Origin: Tubulanus polymorphus
Taxonomy: Eukaryota > Nemertea > Palaeonemertea > Tubulaniformes > Tubulanidae
Assembly (NCBI RefSeq): GCF_964204645.1
Contig: NC_134028.1
Coordinates: 2,542,001 to 2,606,000, forward strand
Length of the DNA: 64,000 nt
Reading direction: 5' to 3'
The notes under the pieces were generated by a model that worked only from the letters and a program-made list of their open reading frames with translations, did not search any database and had not been told where the DNA came from. Position 1 is the stretch's first letter. Every line of letters begins with the position of its first letter. The translations under genes were made by a program, and so were the position numbers. Shown here one piece after another: positions 39,001 through 51,598 of this stretch.

Positions 39001-40316
39001 CATCAATGTTACTATCGACCTCAATGAGAAACTCGTGCCCACGAAAAAAATTGATGTCGTTACATTGACTTTAGATGAATCAGGAGCTAAATTCTCGTGC
39101 CAAGGTATTTTAATTCATGAAATTAACAATTTGTTTCAAGTGAAAATTACCTGAAATATAGGGCATTGATGTTTGCATACGTGCTGATAAAATGAACTCA
39201 TCAATTCAATATTGCTTTTCATCATCATCCCTGCGATGATGATGAAAAGCAATTGAATTGATTGCCTCTAAATCCTGGCTCTGTCTAGGTTCCTGTCATC
39301 AATTTTTGTTTTCAATTTGAATTTTGAATACAATATTCGTAATAATTCTAGAAAATGAAAAAATGTATGGTTATGAAGGAAAAGTATTTGGTTTACCACT
39401 ACATACGTATAAAGAATTTTTTTTTGGATTTTCAGATTGTACTCCTTTCTGTCAGGATTGGGCCGGGTCGTTGTGCAATGGTAACCAGGAAAATCCATTT
39501 TATCTACGCCAAATCGTCGAAAATTATAAATTGAGAGTAAGTCATATTATCTTGGCTTATTAGGATGGAGCATTTTTCAAACTGGGTTGCTAAAAAACAA
39601 TATTTCTCAATTTATTCAGACTATACAAGACATGAATACTTTAAAGCGTTACCTACGCAAAGCAGAAGGCGATCACTATGCATTATTCAGGTGAGAGATT
39701 TGTTTGTAACCGTCAGTAAATATACCCAACCTCCCTATTAAAAAAAGAATCTACAAATTACCTGAAATAACTAATCAAAAGGACGTAGAAATGAAAAAAC
39801 CCGGTATTGAAAGTTTGCATACTAATCATTGGGTGTTGTTAAGTGGTCGATATTGTTTGTTGTACTTCAACGTTTGGTGTCAGATTCTAAACTTTGAACG
39901 TTGAATATGAACAGATCGAATTCGAGCACTTATAACAAACGTTGGTTCGATCAGTGATTAGATAGTCTAATAGCCTAATTCTACTGTCATTTTCATTCAT
40001 CCAAAAACTCTTAATTCTAGGAAACAAATTCATACTAATCTTCTAAGAATTGATTTCAATTATCTAGAAATAGGAAGAAAAAATTTGTAAAAATACGGTG
40101 GCAGTGATGATTAATGATAATTTTGGGCATGGCGTTCATCGTTTCAGGGCATTCGTGTTTCTCAAGTCGTCTGGTAATGAGGTCGTATTGTTACTGTACG
40201 CAGAGTCCGACGATTACACACTTCAATGCCCGGAAACTATGAATGTGCTGCGAGCGTTAACCGAATATATTGATGAAAATCGACACGCCAACATTGATCC
40301 CATTGCCACCCGATGA
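36099..40316 (+). CDS. C17orf75: NJMU-R1 (C17orf75) orthologue, WDR11-complex component
   Basis: Eleven exons join in phase: 36099-36235, 36785-36985, 37454-37600, 37684-37741, 37840-37872, 38322-38438, 38695-38759, 38914-39104, 39436-39536, 39620-39690 and 40148-40316. They give 429 aa; the human protein is about 396. Recognisable blocks are SFYAFYTYS, ETELRKLIARRISRGSVY, LFRHELDKY, CQDWAGSLCNG, NPFYLRQIVENYKL and MNTLKRYLRKAEGDHYALF, in the same order as the human protein. Exon 3 (CCYYSLLHQE, YDYVICF) was found only by requiring the family segment between blocks; its donor (CT/GTATCC) is weak. In human cells the protein associates with WDR11 and FAM91A1 in tethering AP-1-derived vesicles at the trans-Golgi. 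That role is from the family, not visible here. It is acidic and soluble with no signal peptide. Confidence 0.9.
39200..39262. repeat. Intronic hairpin in the NJMU-R1 gene
   Basis: GCTTTTCATCATCATC (39214-39229) and its exact reverse complement (39235-39250) are separated by five bases. Outer arms ATCAATTCAAT and ATTGAATTGAT extend the stem past a small bulge. It sits in intron 8. The loop is shorter than usual for a microRNA precursor. Confidence 0.7.
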
Positions 40317-40604
40317 TTGTCTTCAATTTAATCCTCGATATTTTCTAAAATCAGTGTTCTCCATGTGCTCGGATTTTCGAGGGGCTGCATTCATTATTCA
40401 GTGTAACTAAACAAGGATGTTGAAAGCTCGGCTTTTTGGTTTGGGGGTCTCCACAAAATCGTAGGCTCTATTGAATGACAATTAAGCCGAATTTTGGGTG
40501 TAATCTACTGCTATAGTCTACCGCATTATCATATAACATTGATATCCACTCATATATACAGGGCAGCAGATTTTTGAACAGGGTGGATGTAAAAATTAAG
40601 AGGG
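40317..40604. other. Short spacer between NJMU-R1 and FLAD1
   Basis: No AATAAA or ATTAAA is present, although the first gene should end here. Near 40579 CAGGGTGGATGTAAAAATTA and GGGGTGCCCCCC resemble the start of the local CAGGGGYGGAT MITE family, so a partial element may abut the FLAD1 frame. Confidence 0.45.
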
Positions 40605-41636
40605 GTGCCCCCCTTTCGAAATCTCTTGCGGAGAACACTGCTAGAACAAGATTGTATTTACCAGCATTTATATTACAGTGGAGAGGATACAGTTTACACG
40701 TGTAGACTGACGCTGCTGCGTGAGCAAATAGAATCGGTTCTCGTCGAGGGTCTACGCTTCGTTAACCAGAGATATCGGTACCAGGTTCTCGTACGTTTAC
40801 TGTCCGATGACGACGATAAGATCGAAATTCAGCTCGAATCAAATGATAAAACGAAACTCGACGAAGCACATCGATTTATGCTCGCGCGTTTTCCGTATTA
40901 TTCAATCTTTTCGAGTGGACCCCCGAGCGCCGCCGGTACGCCGAATAACAGCGTTTATAAACTCGCTCACCAGGCGGACGCGAGTTCATTCCATTCGAAA
41001 GTGCGAGAAGCGATCGACGTCATCGAGCGGACCTTGTCTCGTTACGACCCGTCGGAAATCTGCGTCGGATTCAACGGCGGTAAAGATTGTACGGTCGTCG
41101 TACATTTGTTTCACGCGGTGATGAAACATCGTTTCCCCGACTCGGACGACGCGCCGATTAAATCGATGTACATCCGCGGTGAGGATCCGTTCAGCGACGT
41201 CGAAGTGTTCATACGCGACGCCGAAACGCGTTATAACCTGACGCGTATCGACCTGACCGGCCGAATCAAAACGGCGTTGTGCGCTATGAAAAATGAACAC
41301 GCCGAAATCAAAGCCGTCGTCATGGGAACGAGACGAACCGATCCGTATTCGGAAACGCTCGGACATTTCGCGATGACCGACGCCGACTGGCCTCAATACA
41401 TGCGCGTCAATCCGATCATCAACTGGACTTATACCGATTTGTGGACGTTCATTCGACATTTAGAAATTCCGTATTGTCGTCTGTACGATCGAGGCTACAC
41501 GTCGCTCGGTAACGTTCGTAACACTCATCCGAATCCGCTGTTGAAATACGTCGATGATAACGGTGAAATAGCGTTTCATCCGGCGTATCATTTAGAGGAC
41601 TGTATTCTAGAACGACGTGGACGAATTAGTTCCTGA
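40605..41636 (+). CDS. FLAD1: FAD synthase, FLAD1-type PAPS-reductase-like domain (5-prime partial)
   Basis: The frame is open from 40593 to the TGA at 41634-41636. It has no upstream ATG (the frame begins after TAA at 40590), and the first internal ATG is at 40878. Key motifs are GFNGGKDC (pyrophosphate loop, about 155-162), VVMGTRRTDPYSE, NPIINWTYTDLW and YDRGYTSLGN. All are hallmarks of eukaryotic FAD synthase, which adenylates FMN with ATP to FAD. The first 100 residues match only the tail of the molybdopterin-binding-like domain; the rest of that domain is not found upstream. A plausible acceptor TTATATTACAG before 40679 (phase 2) could mark the true exon start. The exon is GC-rich compared with neighbours. 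Either upstream exons are missing or displaced, or this gene makes a short catalytic form like the human cytosolic isoform. Confidence 0.92.
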   Translation: MPPFRNLLRRTLLEQDCIYQHLYYSGEDTVYTCRLTLLREQIESVLVEGLRFVNQRYRYQVLVRLLSDDDDKIEIQLESNDKTKLDEAHRFMLARFPYYSIFSSGPPSAAGTPNNSVYKLAHQADASSFHSKVREAIDVIERTLSRYDPSEICVGFNGGKDCTVVVHLFHAVMKHRFPDSDDAPIKSMYIRGEDPFSDVEVFIRDAETRYNLTRIDLTGRIKTALCAMKNEHAEIKAVVMGTRRTDPYSETLGHFAMTDADWPQYMRVNPIINWTYTDLWTFIRHLEIPYCRLYDRGYTSLGNVRNTHPNPLLKYVDDNGEIAFHPAYHLEDCILERRGRISS

Positions 41637-42240
41637 TGTTTATCTGTTATTTAGAATACGGAAGCCACATTCCTCTCTTGTCAGTCCTTCTATTTTTCTA
41701 ATCGCTTTACGTAATTGATTATGAAATTGTTTTGACGAGCCTCGTGATTATTATTACTAAGATGTTTGCCTGAATATTTATCAATGATGTTTGTAAGCGA
41801 ATATGATTATCTAACCCCCCAAATGCCTCCCTTGCCTTCTGAATGAGGTATTAGATCTTAGTTGTCATTGAGCAAATATCTATGGTTATTGTATTGTTTC
41901 TAGAATCATAAAATAAGTAACACCTATATTGAGAATTTGATGAATTGTTGTTCTTGTTGATATTATGGTTCATTGAATTGATCAATTGTTATTTCACTGA
42001 CCGTTATGCGGACAGTTATTAGGTTTGGATTATGATCGAATACAGATAATTTATATAATCCATGTTAACAATATCTGCCTACTTGCATGATGATTATGAG
42101 AATTATTTGTTGTCTCTTCGGTGGTTTTGAATTGTAAGTGTGAATTGTACTGCATTGCCATTTTAATGAGTAAAAAAAGAATGAAAAGTGTAACTGTGAT
42201 TCACGTTAATAAATATGAATATAAATGACATTGATTTTCT
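41637..42240 (+). other. FLAD1 3-prime UTR
   Basis: AT-rich, no ORF, ending near a canonical AATAAA at 42208. It sits tail to tail with the choline-transporter gene. Confidence 0.5.
42208..42213 (+). terminator. Poly(A) signal AATAAA for FLAD1
   Basis: First canonical AATAAA on the plus strand after the FLAD1 stop that I noticed, about 570 bp downstream. Cleavage would fall near 42225-42240. Confidence 0.55.
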
Positions 42241-42247
42241 TAAATCC

Positions 42248-42253
42248 TTTATT
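42248..42253 (-). terminator. Minus-strand poly(A) signal, possible distal end of SLC5A7
   Basis: TTTATT on the plus strand is AATAAA on the minus strand. If used by SLC5A7 its 3-prime UTR would be about 4.7 kb and end within a few bases of the FLAD1 end. A nearer alternative is TTTATT at 43019-43024. Confidence 0.3.
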
Positions 42254-45200
42254 ATTTTCAATAGAGGCCAAAACTTCTGGATAGACTACATTTGTTGTGT
42301 CCATGGGCAGATAGGTTCAGTGCTGATTTAGGTATTATTTTGACTGAAATGTGTGACAATGAAGATGTAAAGGAAAATGCTACAAGTTACAACGCGAGAT
42401 AACTGTTAAATACAGATATTTACGTCTGCCTTTGATGTAGATCGGTTTTTACGAAGCACCCCATACTGTAACTGACGCTGAACGGCAATAGATTTATGCC
42501 GTAAGTGATAACGATTATTGACTCGTCGTATTGCAAAGAAGTTTAACCCTTCATAACCTATGCACGCGATGAATAAACTAAAGATCCCCAAAAGCTAATG
42601 ATTTATTGATCCTAAGGATAAACGAATAGACGATATAAGCTGAATCATTCCATGGCGCTTAGAATGACACCACTCAGTCGTTCATCTGTCACAGTTAATA
42701 CCAACGACTCCAGCAGGACATATGCAGAAAATGGAGGACAATATATTGATGATTGAGGAGATCGATGTATACATCATATTCCCACCATATTCTTTTCACA
42801 GGTTAAATTTATTGCGCTCGCCGTAAAATGTTGCTTCATCATCTTAATCCCTTCCTTAACTCTAGCGGGTGCGGGGTGTATTCAGGATAGGCACACTGCA
42901 AAATGTTGACAATCCATTACCAATCCCTCACAGCTGTGATAAGAGCACATTCAGGCTCTAGAGGAAAATTATATCACAAATATAAGAAACACAAGAAAAT
43001 TCTATTCATTTGACATCATTTATTTTACCTATTTCTGCTAGTCTTTCACAACAATATACATGTTTGTATAAGTCTTATTCTAAATCATGTATTTATACAT
43101 TATTATATTCATCTATTATGTATATAATATAGGTGTAAACATCAACTCGAAAATAGAACACATTAATACTCTTTATTGGCTTCAATTTGTTACCAAAACT
43201 TCATCCCCGAATGTTACATATCCAATCTAGAGAGAATTATTGGCTAAGTGGTTGTAGTAGAAGTCATTCCCCCAATATATAGTTCATTAAATATATGGAG
43301 TGTACTTTTAAAATGATCTGCAAGCTGGTTGTATGGAGGCATTTTCTCATTTCTTAAAACCATTTTACTTAAAAGAAGATGTATTTATGTATGGTCTTCC
43401 AACTTATCAAAATGTATGATGAAATGACTGACATCTAGACTAGATAGATTTTGATCAATCACAAAAATACAGACTTCTTTCCTGTTATCCAATGAAATAA
43501 GAAATTGATATTTTTCTATTGACAACCTCGTAGATTCAGATGGTTATCTCTATATATATTTGTAAGAATGATAGATATTTGTAATGGTTACCTCTAACAG
43601 TTTTTCTTTTATATACAACTCTAAAATCAGCTTTTTTATTTTCGATTAGTGCATCGAATATTTCACAAGCCGAGAACCGTACAATTAAGCTAACAAACCT
43701 CGTACAATATCCACTTACATTTAAACTACACTTCTGGCATCATAATCATGCCAAATCCACAAATAGTCTACTAGTCCATATTTTGTGCCTGTTCATGAAG
43801 GCATGTTACAATATCATGGCATACATAGTCTATATTCTAGCATCCTACACGAAATATATTATCATGATAAACCCCTATGACATTAAAGCGGTGGGCCCAA
43901 GTAAATCACTTTCAAATCACAGTCATAGAGTAGGCGAATTCTATAACACATTAGCTTTCCATTTCTTAATTTCAGCAACAACCCGTCCAAATATCCATAT
44001 CACAGAGAATTTCTCCTGATCCCTAGTGACCAAAAAAAAAACAATAAATGGTCTCAGGGTTAGTACTTTATGGTAACAATTGATAACCAGCCTAACAAGT
44101 GAGTGGAATATATCTTAGTAAGGATATTTTCGTACCCAATTTTCAAGTACTAGATATGTGGTTCTCTATCCCGAGTTTAACAGTTCATCATTTTTAGTAA
44201 CAATTCAATAGATTTAGTTAATTTTCCTCTTGAGTGGAGGGAGCAAATCCAATTTCAATACGATACTTTACAATAGATCAGTTTTTAACACCAAACATTT
44301 AATAACAATATTCACATTTGATCATAATATCTCTCCCAATAATGACAGCCAAACATTGAGAACACACATGGTTTTGTTATAACAAAAGGTGACTTATTTT
44401 GAATTCATGGACATTTCGGGATGTGCAATGTAAAATACATCTGTTCACAATGGCTCATTTTTGTACAGATAATATATACTCTGTACTCATTTTCAGTATC
44501 TTAATTGATTCTATTTTGATACACTGATATCAAAACTGCTTTAAAATATTTTTCTGCCGACGCATACATAAACTTTAAATATACATATTTCAATCCAAAT
44601 GAAACAAAAATCAACAATTTTTTTATCTTAAAAGATTCTGTTAAAACTTACTCACTAAGTTGCCTTATCATCGATAAATTATGGTGTATATAATATGTAC
44701 AGAGGTGGGTAAATCTCAGGAAAACACAATCAATTAAAAACTTGTCAATAATCATTTAGCATATTTGTTTGATCATAATCATGAGTGGATTTTTATCAAT
44801 TAACATTAATAGTAATTATAATATCATGTTTGTAAAATATGAGTGGAGTATACGCAGAGCCTAGCATACATTTCTGCTGTAAACGATCAAGTTTACTAGA
44901 AGCAGACGGATTTATCATCGATCATCATTTTTTGCATGTTAATTGAGTGGGTCAATGTATTACAGGGTGAGCGATAGGAAATTTCATGTCAATTCTTGAG
45001 AAGAACCTCATCGTATTTGCTATAATTGCAGACATGGAATTTTTTTCATTATATTAGATAAGAGAATAATGACTGGTTCACAGAGTCGCGTCGGTATATT
45101 CAGATTTATTGGCATCGAGATGATTAGATTATTCTATTTCAGTGATGTTTCCATTGATGTTTTCTCACTTCATCAAATTTCTATGATTGATTACCGGTAT

Positions 45201-46992
45201 ATTGATAAATTAATGCCAGCAATGACTTGAAAAATCGAAGATGATGAAAGGAAGTTTTTTCTTCAAAACCTTATTTAGCTATATGTATATGTAGTATGAG
45301 TTTTAATCACCAATTGTAGGAGCGCCATAAGTCGCGTTACCATCTGAACTTTCTGAGCGCTAAATGGATCTCTAAACAGTTTATGGGTCCATGATTCAAC
45401 AAGTAATCATGCACAAGGCATGATTCATTTTGTCTGATGGAAGATGAAAGAAACTCAATTACATCTTATAAAGAAACTAATTACAAGAGCTGAGCAGATC
45501 GACATGTTGGTACAGATTAATCAAAAGATCAGAAATTTTGTAACCATCTAAGGCTGACATCGTGACCATTTTTGCACCACACTCACAAAAATAACAGCCT
45601 GAAGATTGATGAATTTCTCTAGTGAATTCCTTCAATGAATCTTGGGAGTATTCAAGACTGAATACTGAATAGTTTTGGATGCCAGATACCAATTCATTCT
45701 GCGTTCAGATATACCGATGTAGTTCAAATATTTTCCTTCTGTACATTTGTAGCAGATGTATATGTTAAATATGCCAAGACGCAAGTTATTGCTTATTCAA
45801 AAATCTAGGTAAAATGTAAAATTCGGTGAGCTTGAAATTACTTTTTGTCACAACCATATTACAATACTTCAACAATAAACTCTTTAATAAAAAAAAACAG
45901 TCAGTCGAGTGGATTACACATGAGCAAGATCGCACTAATCAGGCTTTTATAAAGGGCAATACGTACTTAGCAATGACGATAATATCCCTCTAGCAATAAC
46001 ATCTTCTTTCAATGTAACAACCAAGTTATTTCATAGATATTGTGAGAGTGGATTTTTTTATGGCATATTTCATAACATCATTACAACCTTCTCATCAACG
46101 GAGATCATTAATACGGCTTAGAAGCCTATAGCATTGATTCTATTTTATAATATAGAAAATGAAGTCTTACCAGTCTCTTGAAGCACAGCTACCGGCAATG
46201 ATCTATTTCAAAGATCTATACTGTAGATAATATATAAACTGAAGATATTTCATCAATTCTACGAGTGGAATGATTAAGTTGTTATTATACAGGTAGACCG
46301 CATGTACTAATTAAACGTATGCTTTTTACATGTACGTATATCTCATATATGCATATATATATATATATATGTTATATATCTATGTATAATTGCATTGTTG
46401 ATAGGTAAATGTAAATTTTTTCTACTAATGGATACGGATATAAGCTTTCTGCATATTTTTGTCATAGTTTTACAGTAAAAGTTACCATTCTAAAAGGTAA
46501 TATATTCATGCATTCTACTATTGAATGGCCCGCAGTCTTGAATCGAAGAACATTATCCGAATCGCTGACCGATTCTGAGCGGAATAGCAACTGACTGCAA
46601 ATCTTAACTTATCAATACCAGGCCTATTATATCTATACAATACTAAGCTTACATTATTTCATTACCAAATTTCGTTCTATGCATTTGGCAATACACAGAG
46701 CATTTTGGCAAATTTCCTATACACTTAGCGCCACCTATACTCATCTCGTTTGCTTTTATACATTTTTGAAGCACTTGTTACAAATATACAAAACTATGAT
46801 AGTATTATGTACTTATAAGTTCATACATATTCTAGATCTATTGAACTCTGTTGTGCTCCTTTTTGAACAAATGACACCTTGTACCTTCAGTTTGTTTTTC
46901 AAAGCGCCAGATATTCGCACGTTTTACCGCAAAAAAAAAAAACTCTTGAAAAGGATAAAGAATTCATGTAATTCGCTACTCAACCGGAATCA
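42254..46992 (-). other. Probable long 3-prime UTR or intergenic region of SLC5A7
   Basis: AT-rich, with only short random ORFs, a small TA tract near 46350, and no recognisable gene or repeat on either strand. It lies between the SLC5A7 stop and the convergent FLAD1 gene, so part is likely SLC5A7 3-prime UTR. The 188-codon plus-strand ORF ending at 47245 is antisense to the last SLC5A7 exon. Confidence 0.4.
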
Positions 46993-49900
46993 TTATAAGC
47001 TCGAAACTTTGTTCGCTTCAGCCGCCTTCGGGCCCGGCTCTAGAGGCTGGTGCGTCGGCGACATATTCATCGGGGATGGCGATGAATCTTCATCTAACAA
47101 ATCCTCTTTCGAGAATTTCAGCGCCGGATTTATCTCGCCGTTCGGGCTCTTACCCTTTGCGCTCATCGATATCATTTCACCGCACGTATCCTTCAACGCG
47201 ATCGTTTCCTCGGGTATATTGACGATGCATCGGAACACGTCGTAACGCCGCGGTAGCTTTCCGTTTTCGAACACGTACTTCAACGGATACGAAACGCCGA
47301 TAATCGTCAAGAAACTAAAGATCATCGACAATGTACGAAACGGAAACAATTGTCCGTCCGTCTCGTTGTAGAACGGGTACAGGATGAACGGTGGCAGTGA
47401 AATCAACGGTTCACCGCCGCCTAGGCGGAAAAATAATCCTATAATGTAACCAGCCAGCGAACCATAAGTGTTACATCCTTTGAGGTAAATAACCGTGACC
47501 AGTTGCGGAAAGAGAATTACGTACACAAGATCGGCACACAATGCCCAAAGTCCGTAGATTGACTGTATAGTGATACCCATCACAGTCGCTAATGCACCGA
47601 CACCAAATATGGCCGCTCTCATGATCCAAATGATTTCTCTCTCAGAGGCCTGCAATTTAAATCATAATCTTAGTCTATATAAGAGTTTTTCCTATTGAAT
47701 CTGTTTGGATCTTAATTTATTCAGATTGTAAATAAATTTTCTCCATGTGAATATATTATACGTTTTTTTCTTTGAATTTTTGTATTTTCCTTTTTTTCTC
47801 TCCTAGTCTGTACTTTTGTATTGAATAAAGACTTTTACCTATCGTACACTAAGTAGAGGGTGATATTCGTTTTTATAGTTACCTTTTGCCGGAAAATCAG
47901 TTTATATATGTTGCGTGCAAACATAGCACTGGCTGATAGAACTGATGAATCAGCTGAAGACATGACAGCCGCCGATACAGCACCGAGGCCTACAAACGAC
48001 ACGGCTGTAGGGCACAAATACTGCAACACCATCGGTAGCACTAATTTGTAATTGTCCGGGTCAAGTGGGATCGGTTGCCCAGTCAAACGATAATCAGTTT
48101 GATTCCAATCTAAAAAGAAGAGTCATGGATCGTGCTATCATTTTACCTCTCAATGAAGCATCGTTTGAGTTTTATATCTTAAAAAATCATGGATTCAGGA
48201 GTAAAAAAGTTTATTCTAATACGGTACCTGTAGACTTTGCAACGGCACCGATGAAAATGGCCGGAATAGCCATAATGATACAACCGAAAGCAGCTACATA
48301 GGAGAGGAGCTGAGCTCTTACAGCCGATTTACAGGATAACACACGTTGGAAATACACCTTAAATACAAACATACCATAGAAATTACTGTCTTTGGTTGAC
48401 ATTTATTTGACTCTGACCTGCATCCAAACATTTATGAGACTCACCTGCCATGGTATACCACCGAATATCAACAAGAGTCCATAGTCCATATAGATTCCTG
48501 TAAGCTTGCTGTCCAAATGCCCAATCCATTGAGGTAATGTTTCACTTATAGGAGTCACTGCCTCGTGAGTCATAGCAAATGGCACTGATAGCCACTAAAA
48601 ATGAAAATAAATACTTTGACTAAAAATACTATAAAGCAAATAAATTTACAGATAAAAATATCGTTTTTACTGAAAGCAAGCTCTGAAGAAAGTGAATGAA
48701 TAACATTACAGCTAGTATCACATTTTATACAGCTACATTATTGTCAGTTTATTTCCTTATAAGGCAGTTTTCTGCGTCATTCGAGCTCACACAACACAGC
48801 TTCATGTACACTTTATGTCTTAACGAAAACTGTTCGATCGACATAAAGCGCGATAAATGAGGCGAACTTAAAGAAATGAGTATCAAGAAACCAAGGATCG
48901 ATTGATAACTGCCAAACGTTACTTGGAAATGCGAACATGCAAACATACAAATGATAATGTGATATATTACAATTATGCTGGATTAAACATGTTCATTCAT
49001 GTTGTGAAAAAAATCATTAAATCAATGTAAATACATCAAACACCACCTCAATTCAACAGCTTAAATTACTATAATCATCCGGTAATGACCAATTAGCGAC
49101 AGGTGACTTGTTAAATACAGGGATAGTCAAACTCCGTAACCCATCACAAGTCATAAAATCACCTTAGGATGCAGATGTTTTTAAAATCTCGTTTTTTCCA
49201 CATTCAAAATGCCTTAAGTTAAAATCTGTCTCTTAGCCATGATTCATATAAACATATAAGTGGTACTAGGATTGGATGTCCCGATTCCCTTTTCCCAATT
49301 ACATATATTTGCCTAATTCACACAGGTCCATTTTCCCATCTCAGTTTTATGGCAGCCGATAGATTTCTCCCGCACATTGAGTAGCAAATGTTGTTACCAA
49401 TTAAAAATCGCTAAGATTTATATGTCGCAGAGAAAATACTAGTTCACACAATAAATAAGCTGCATTTTCTAACTCGTGCATTTTGAAAATTATGTTGAAA
49501 ATATTGCGACTCATGAACAACTGAGAATTCATTTGAATCATATAAATTCGTTAGTTCGCAACAGCAATGAGTTACGCAAATTGACTGCATCTACATCATC
49601 AATGTTCAGATGCCTAAAAAACTCAAATGTTAGAGTTGAGATAAGATGTCAATTATGTCGTAGGCATAAATCGATCAGACAGCATCAACAAATACAAAAT
49701 GTAATACAGTCAAATAGAGCAGCAGATTCACATATAAACCAACAGTAGAATTGCTACTTGAAGAAGTGATAGTCAATACATTTGAATGACTGATATACAA
49801 AAAATCTCGCATGATTTTCATACTGCTATACATCTATATTATATACATGTACCTAACAAAGCTGTTGAAACTAAAGTGAAAATTGAATTGTTTAATTAAT

Positions 49901-51582
49901 GAAGATGGTGGTTAATAGGGAAGTTCTGAAAACATTTAAAAAAATAGCATAGGGGTTATTGAAGAACTTACCAATCCGACCAGAATACAGAATAGCTGTA
50001 CAACATCAGTATAGGCAACTGAGTATAAACCACCGAATAATGTATAAACAATGGCAATTATGGCTGATACAATAACTGCAGTCGTGTTGTTCAAATCAAT
50101 AATGACGGATAATGTTGCACCTAAAAAGATGAACAAAATAAACAACAATGAATATTTTAGCAATACAACATCGATCATAGATCTTACAGTTCACAGTGAA
50201 AGGGAAAATGGCAGAATATTCAAATTTAGTAATCTAGATAAAAGTCGCCACAATGTCACATAGACCAGTGGACGTGTAGTGTCTGGCTGTCTTTCTCGCC
50301 AATGTTGAATCCAATTTCGTGATTAGCTTCTTATCGGGATAAAGTAATTACTTGAACTCTGTGAGGAATACGAATCACGGAATTAGATGCTTACAGCAAC
50401 ACGCTCACACTGTGAATGGTTACCAACAAGCGTGTCAATTCAGTATTTGCGTGTTTCGTTACAGCAAAAACCAATGGGTCACAAATTGTCTAGACTCAGT
50501 TTGATCTCTGTGATTATGACAAAATTTTTGCAAAAAAATCCAAGATTAAGTTTCTAATCAATGAATTATAAGGAAACAGTATTTTTGAAGGCAGATAATT
50601 GGACAGTTACTGGTTAATGTACCAAACATTTAATCTGCTCGGTATCATTAGTTTAGATGAAATTAGAATTTCTGGCTGACTGACTGAAAGTGAAATTTGA
50701 TCACATCAAAAGTCATCAACTATAACGGACGTACGCACCGAGAGCAGACAGAATTGCAGCAGACCAGAAGACTTCTCCTAACAAGGCAGGAATGAATAAC
50801 AAGCCACCCATACGTTCACCATATTTCTGTTGAAACGGATCAAGCATTGTCACGTATCCTTCCGTTCGCATTTTGTTGGCAAAAAATACACCACCTACGT
50901 AATGAAACAAATTAATTCATATTAAATTCTTTGTCAAAATTCCAAATGTTCAAGGTATTTTGATCCGATAAATTGTTGATTCTTTATTCACTGAATTATC
51001 AAGTTGACTTTTGATATCATAGTAAATTCTTAATCAGTCTCAGCGGTCCAAGGTCAATTTCTGATGTGAAGAAAGCCAATAAAATTCAACCTCCGACCAT
51101 GAACTTCAGACATAGGTGAATTGGCCGTGCAAAACATGCCACTTACCAAACACAAGACTTAGAGCATACCCAATCGGAGCCTGACACCATACTAGACCAC
51201 TTGAGACAATGATCTCTGCTGTACCATTAATATAACCACCTCCGACCCATGTAGCTGAAAATACAATCATCCATTTCATCTTAGTTGTAGAATTTCAAAA
51301 CAACTTGCCACTTATAACGACTTATAAAGTACTTTACTTCTCAAAGAAAACATTTTGACATGAATTCTATCTCCCGAATTTTCGTAATTGAATTAAGCAA
51401 TTTGATGTACCTGTCATTGTGAATATTCCAACGATTACACCGATGTTTCTTCCGGCTAACATTACATCTTCGCTGTCCGGGTTGGCTTCCGTACTCTTCG
51501 ACTTTCGTGAGGCCCATAATCCGACGAGTAAGATGAGCACGTAGAAAACAATGATAGCTATCAAGCCAGGAATATTCAGCAT
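46993..51582 (-). CDS. SLC5A7: High-affinity choline transporter CHT1
   Basis: Eight minus-strand coding exons join in phase: 51582-51411, 51254-51147, 50894-50739, 50120-49972, 48594-48445, 48357-48228, 48109-47883 and 47649-46993. They give 582 aa, the usual CHT1 length. The start [20 protein letters not shown] aligns with the vertebrate start. Diagnostic blocks are [94 protein letters not shown] and [13 protein letters not shown]. The protein is a sodium/chloride-dependent transporter of about 13 helices that feeds choline to acetylcholine synthesis at cholinergic terminals. The hydrophilic C-terminus (about 100 residues) contains acidic DLLDEDSS, plausibly for trafficking. The exon 3 donor is GTGCGT. 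An acceptor (TTGTTAG) 9 bp before the ATG implies a separate 5-prime non-coding exon. A cholinergic nervous system is implied. Confidence 0.97.
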
Positions 51583-51598
51583 TTTGACCACCTAACAA

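Noticed and set aside
40986-41459. 157-codon minus-strand ORF
   Set aside because: Antisense shadow of the GC-rich FLAD1 exon.
46679-47245. 188-codon plus-strand ORF
   Set aside because: It overlaps the last exon of SLC5A7 in antisense, and its 5-prime part is AT-rich without family features.
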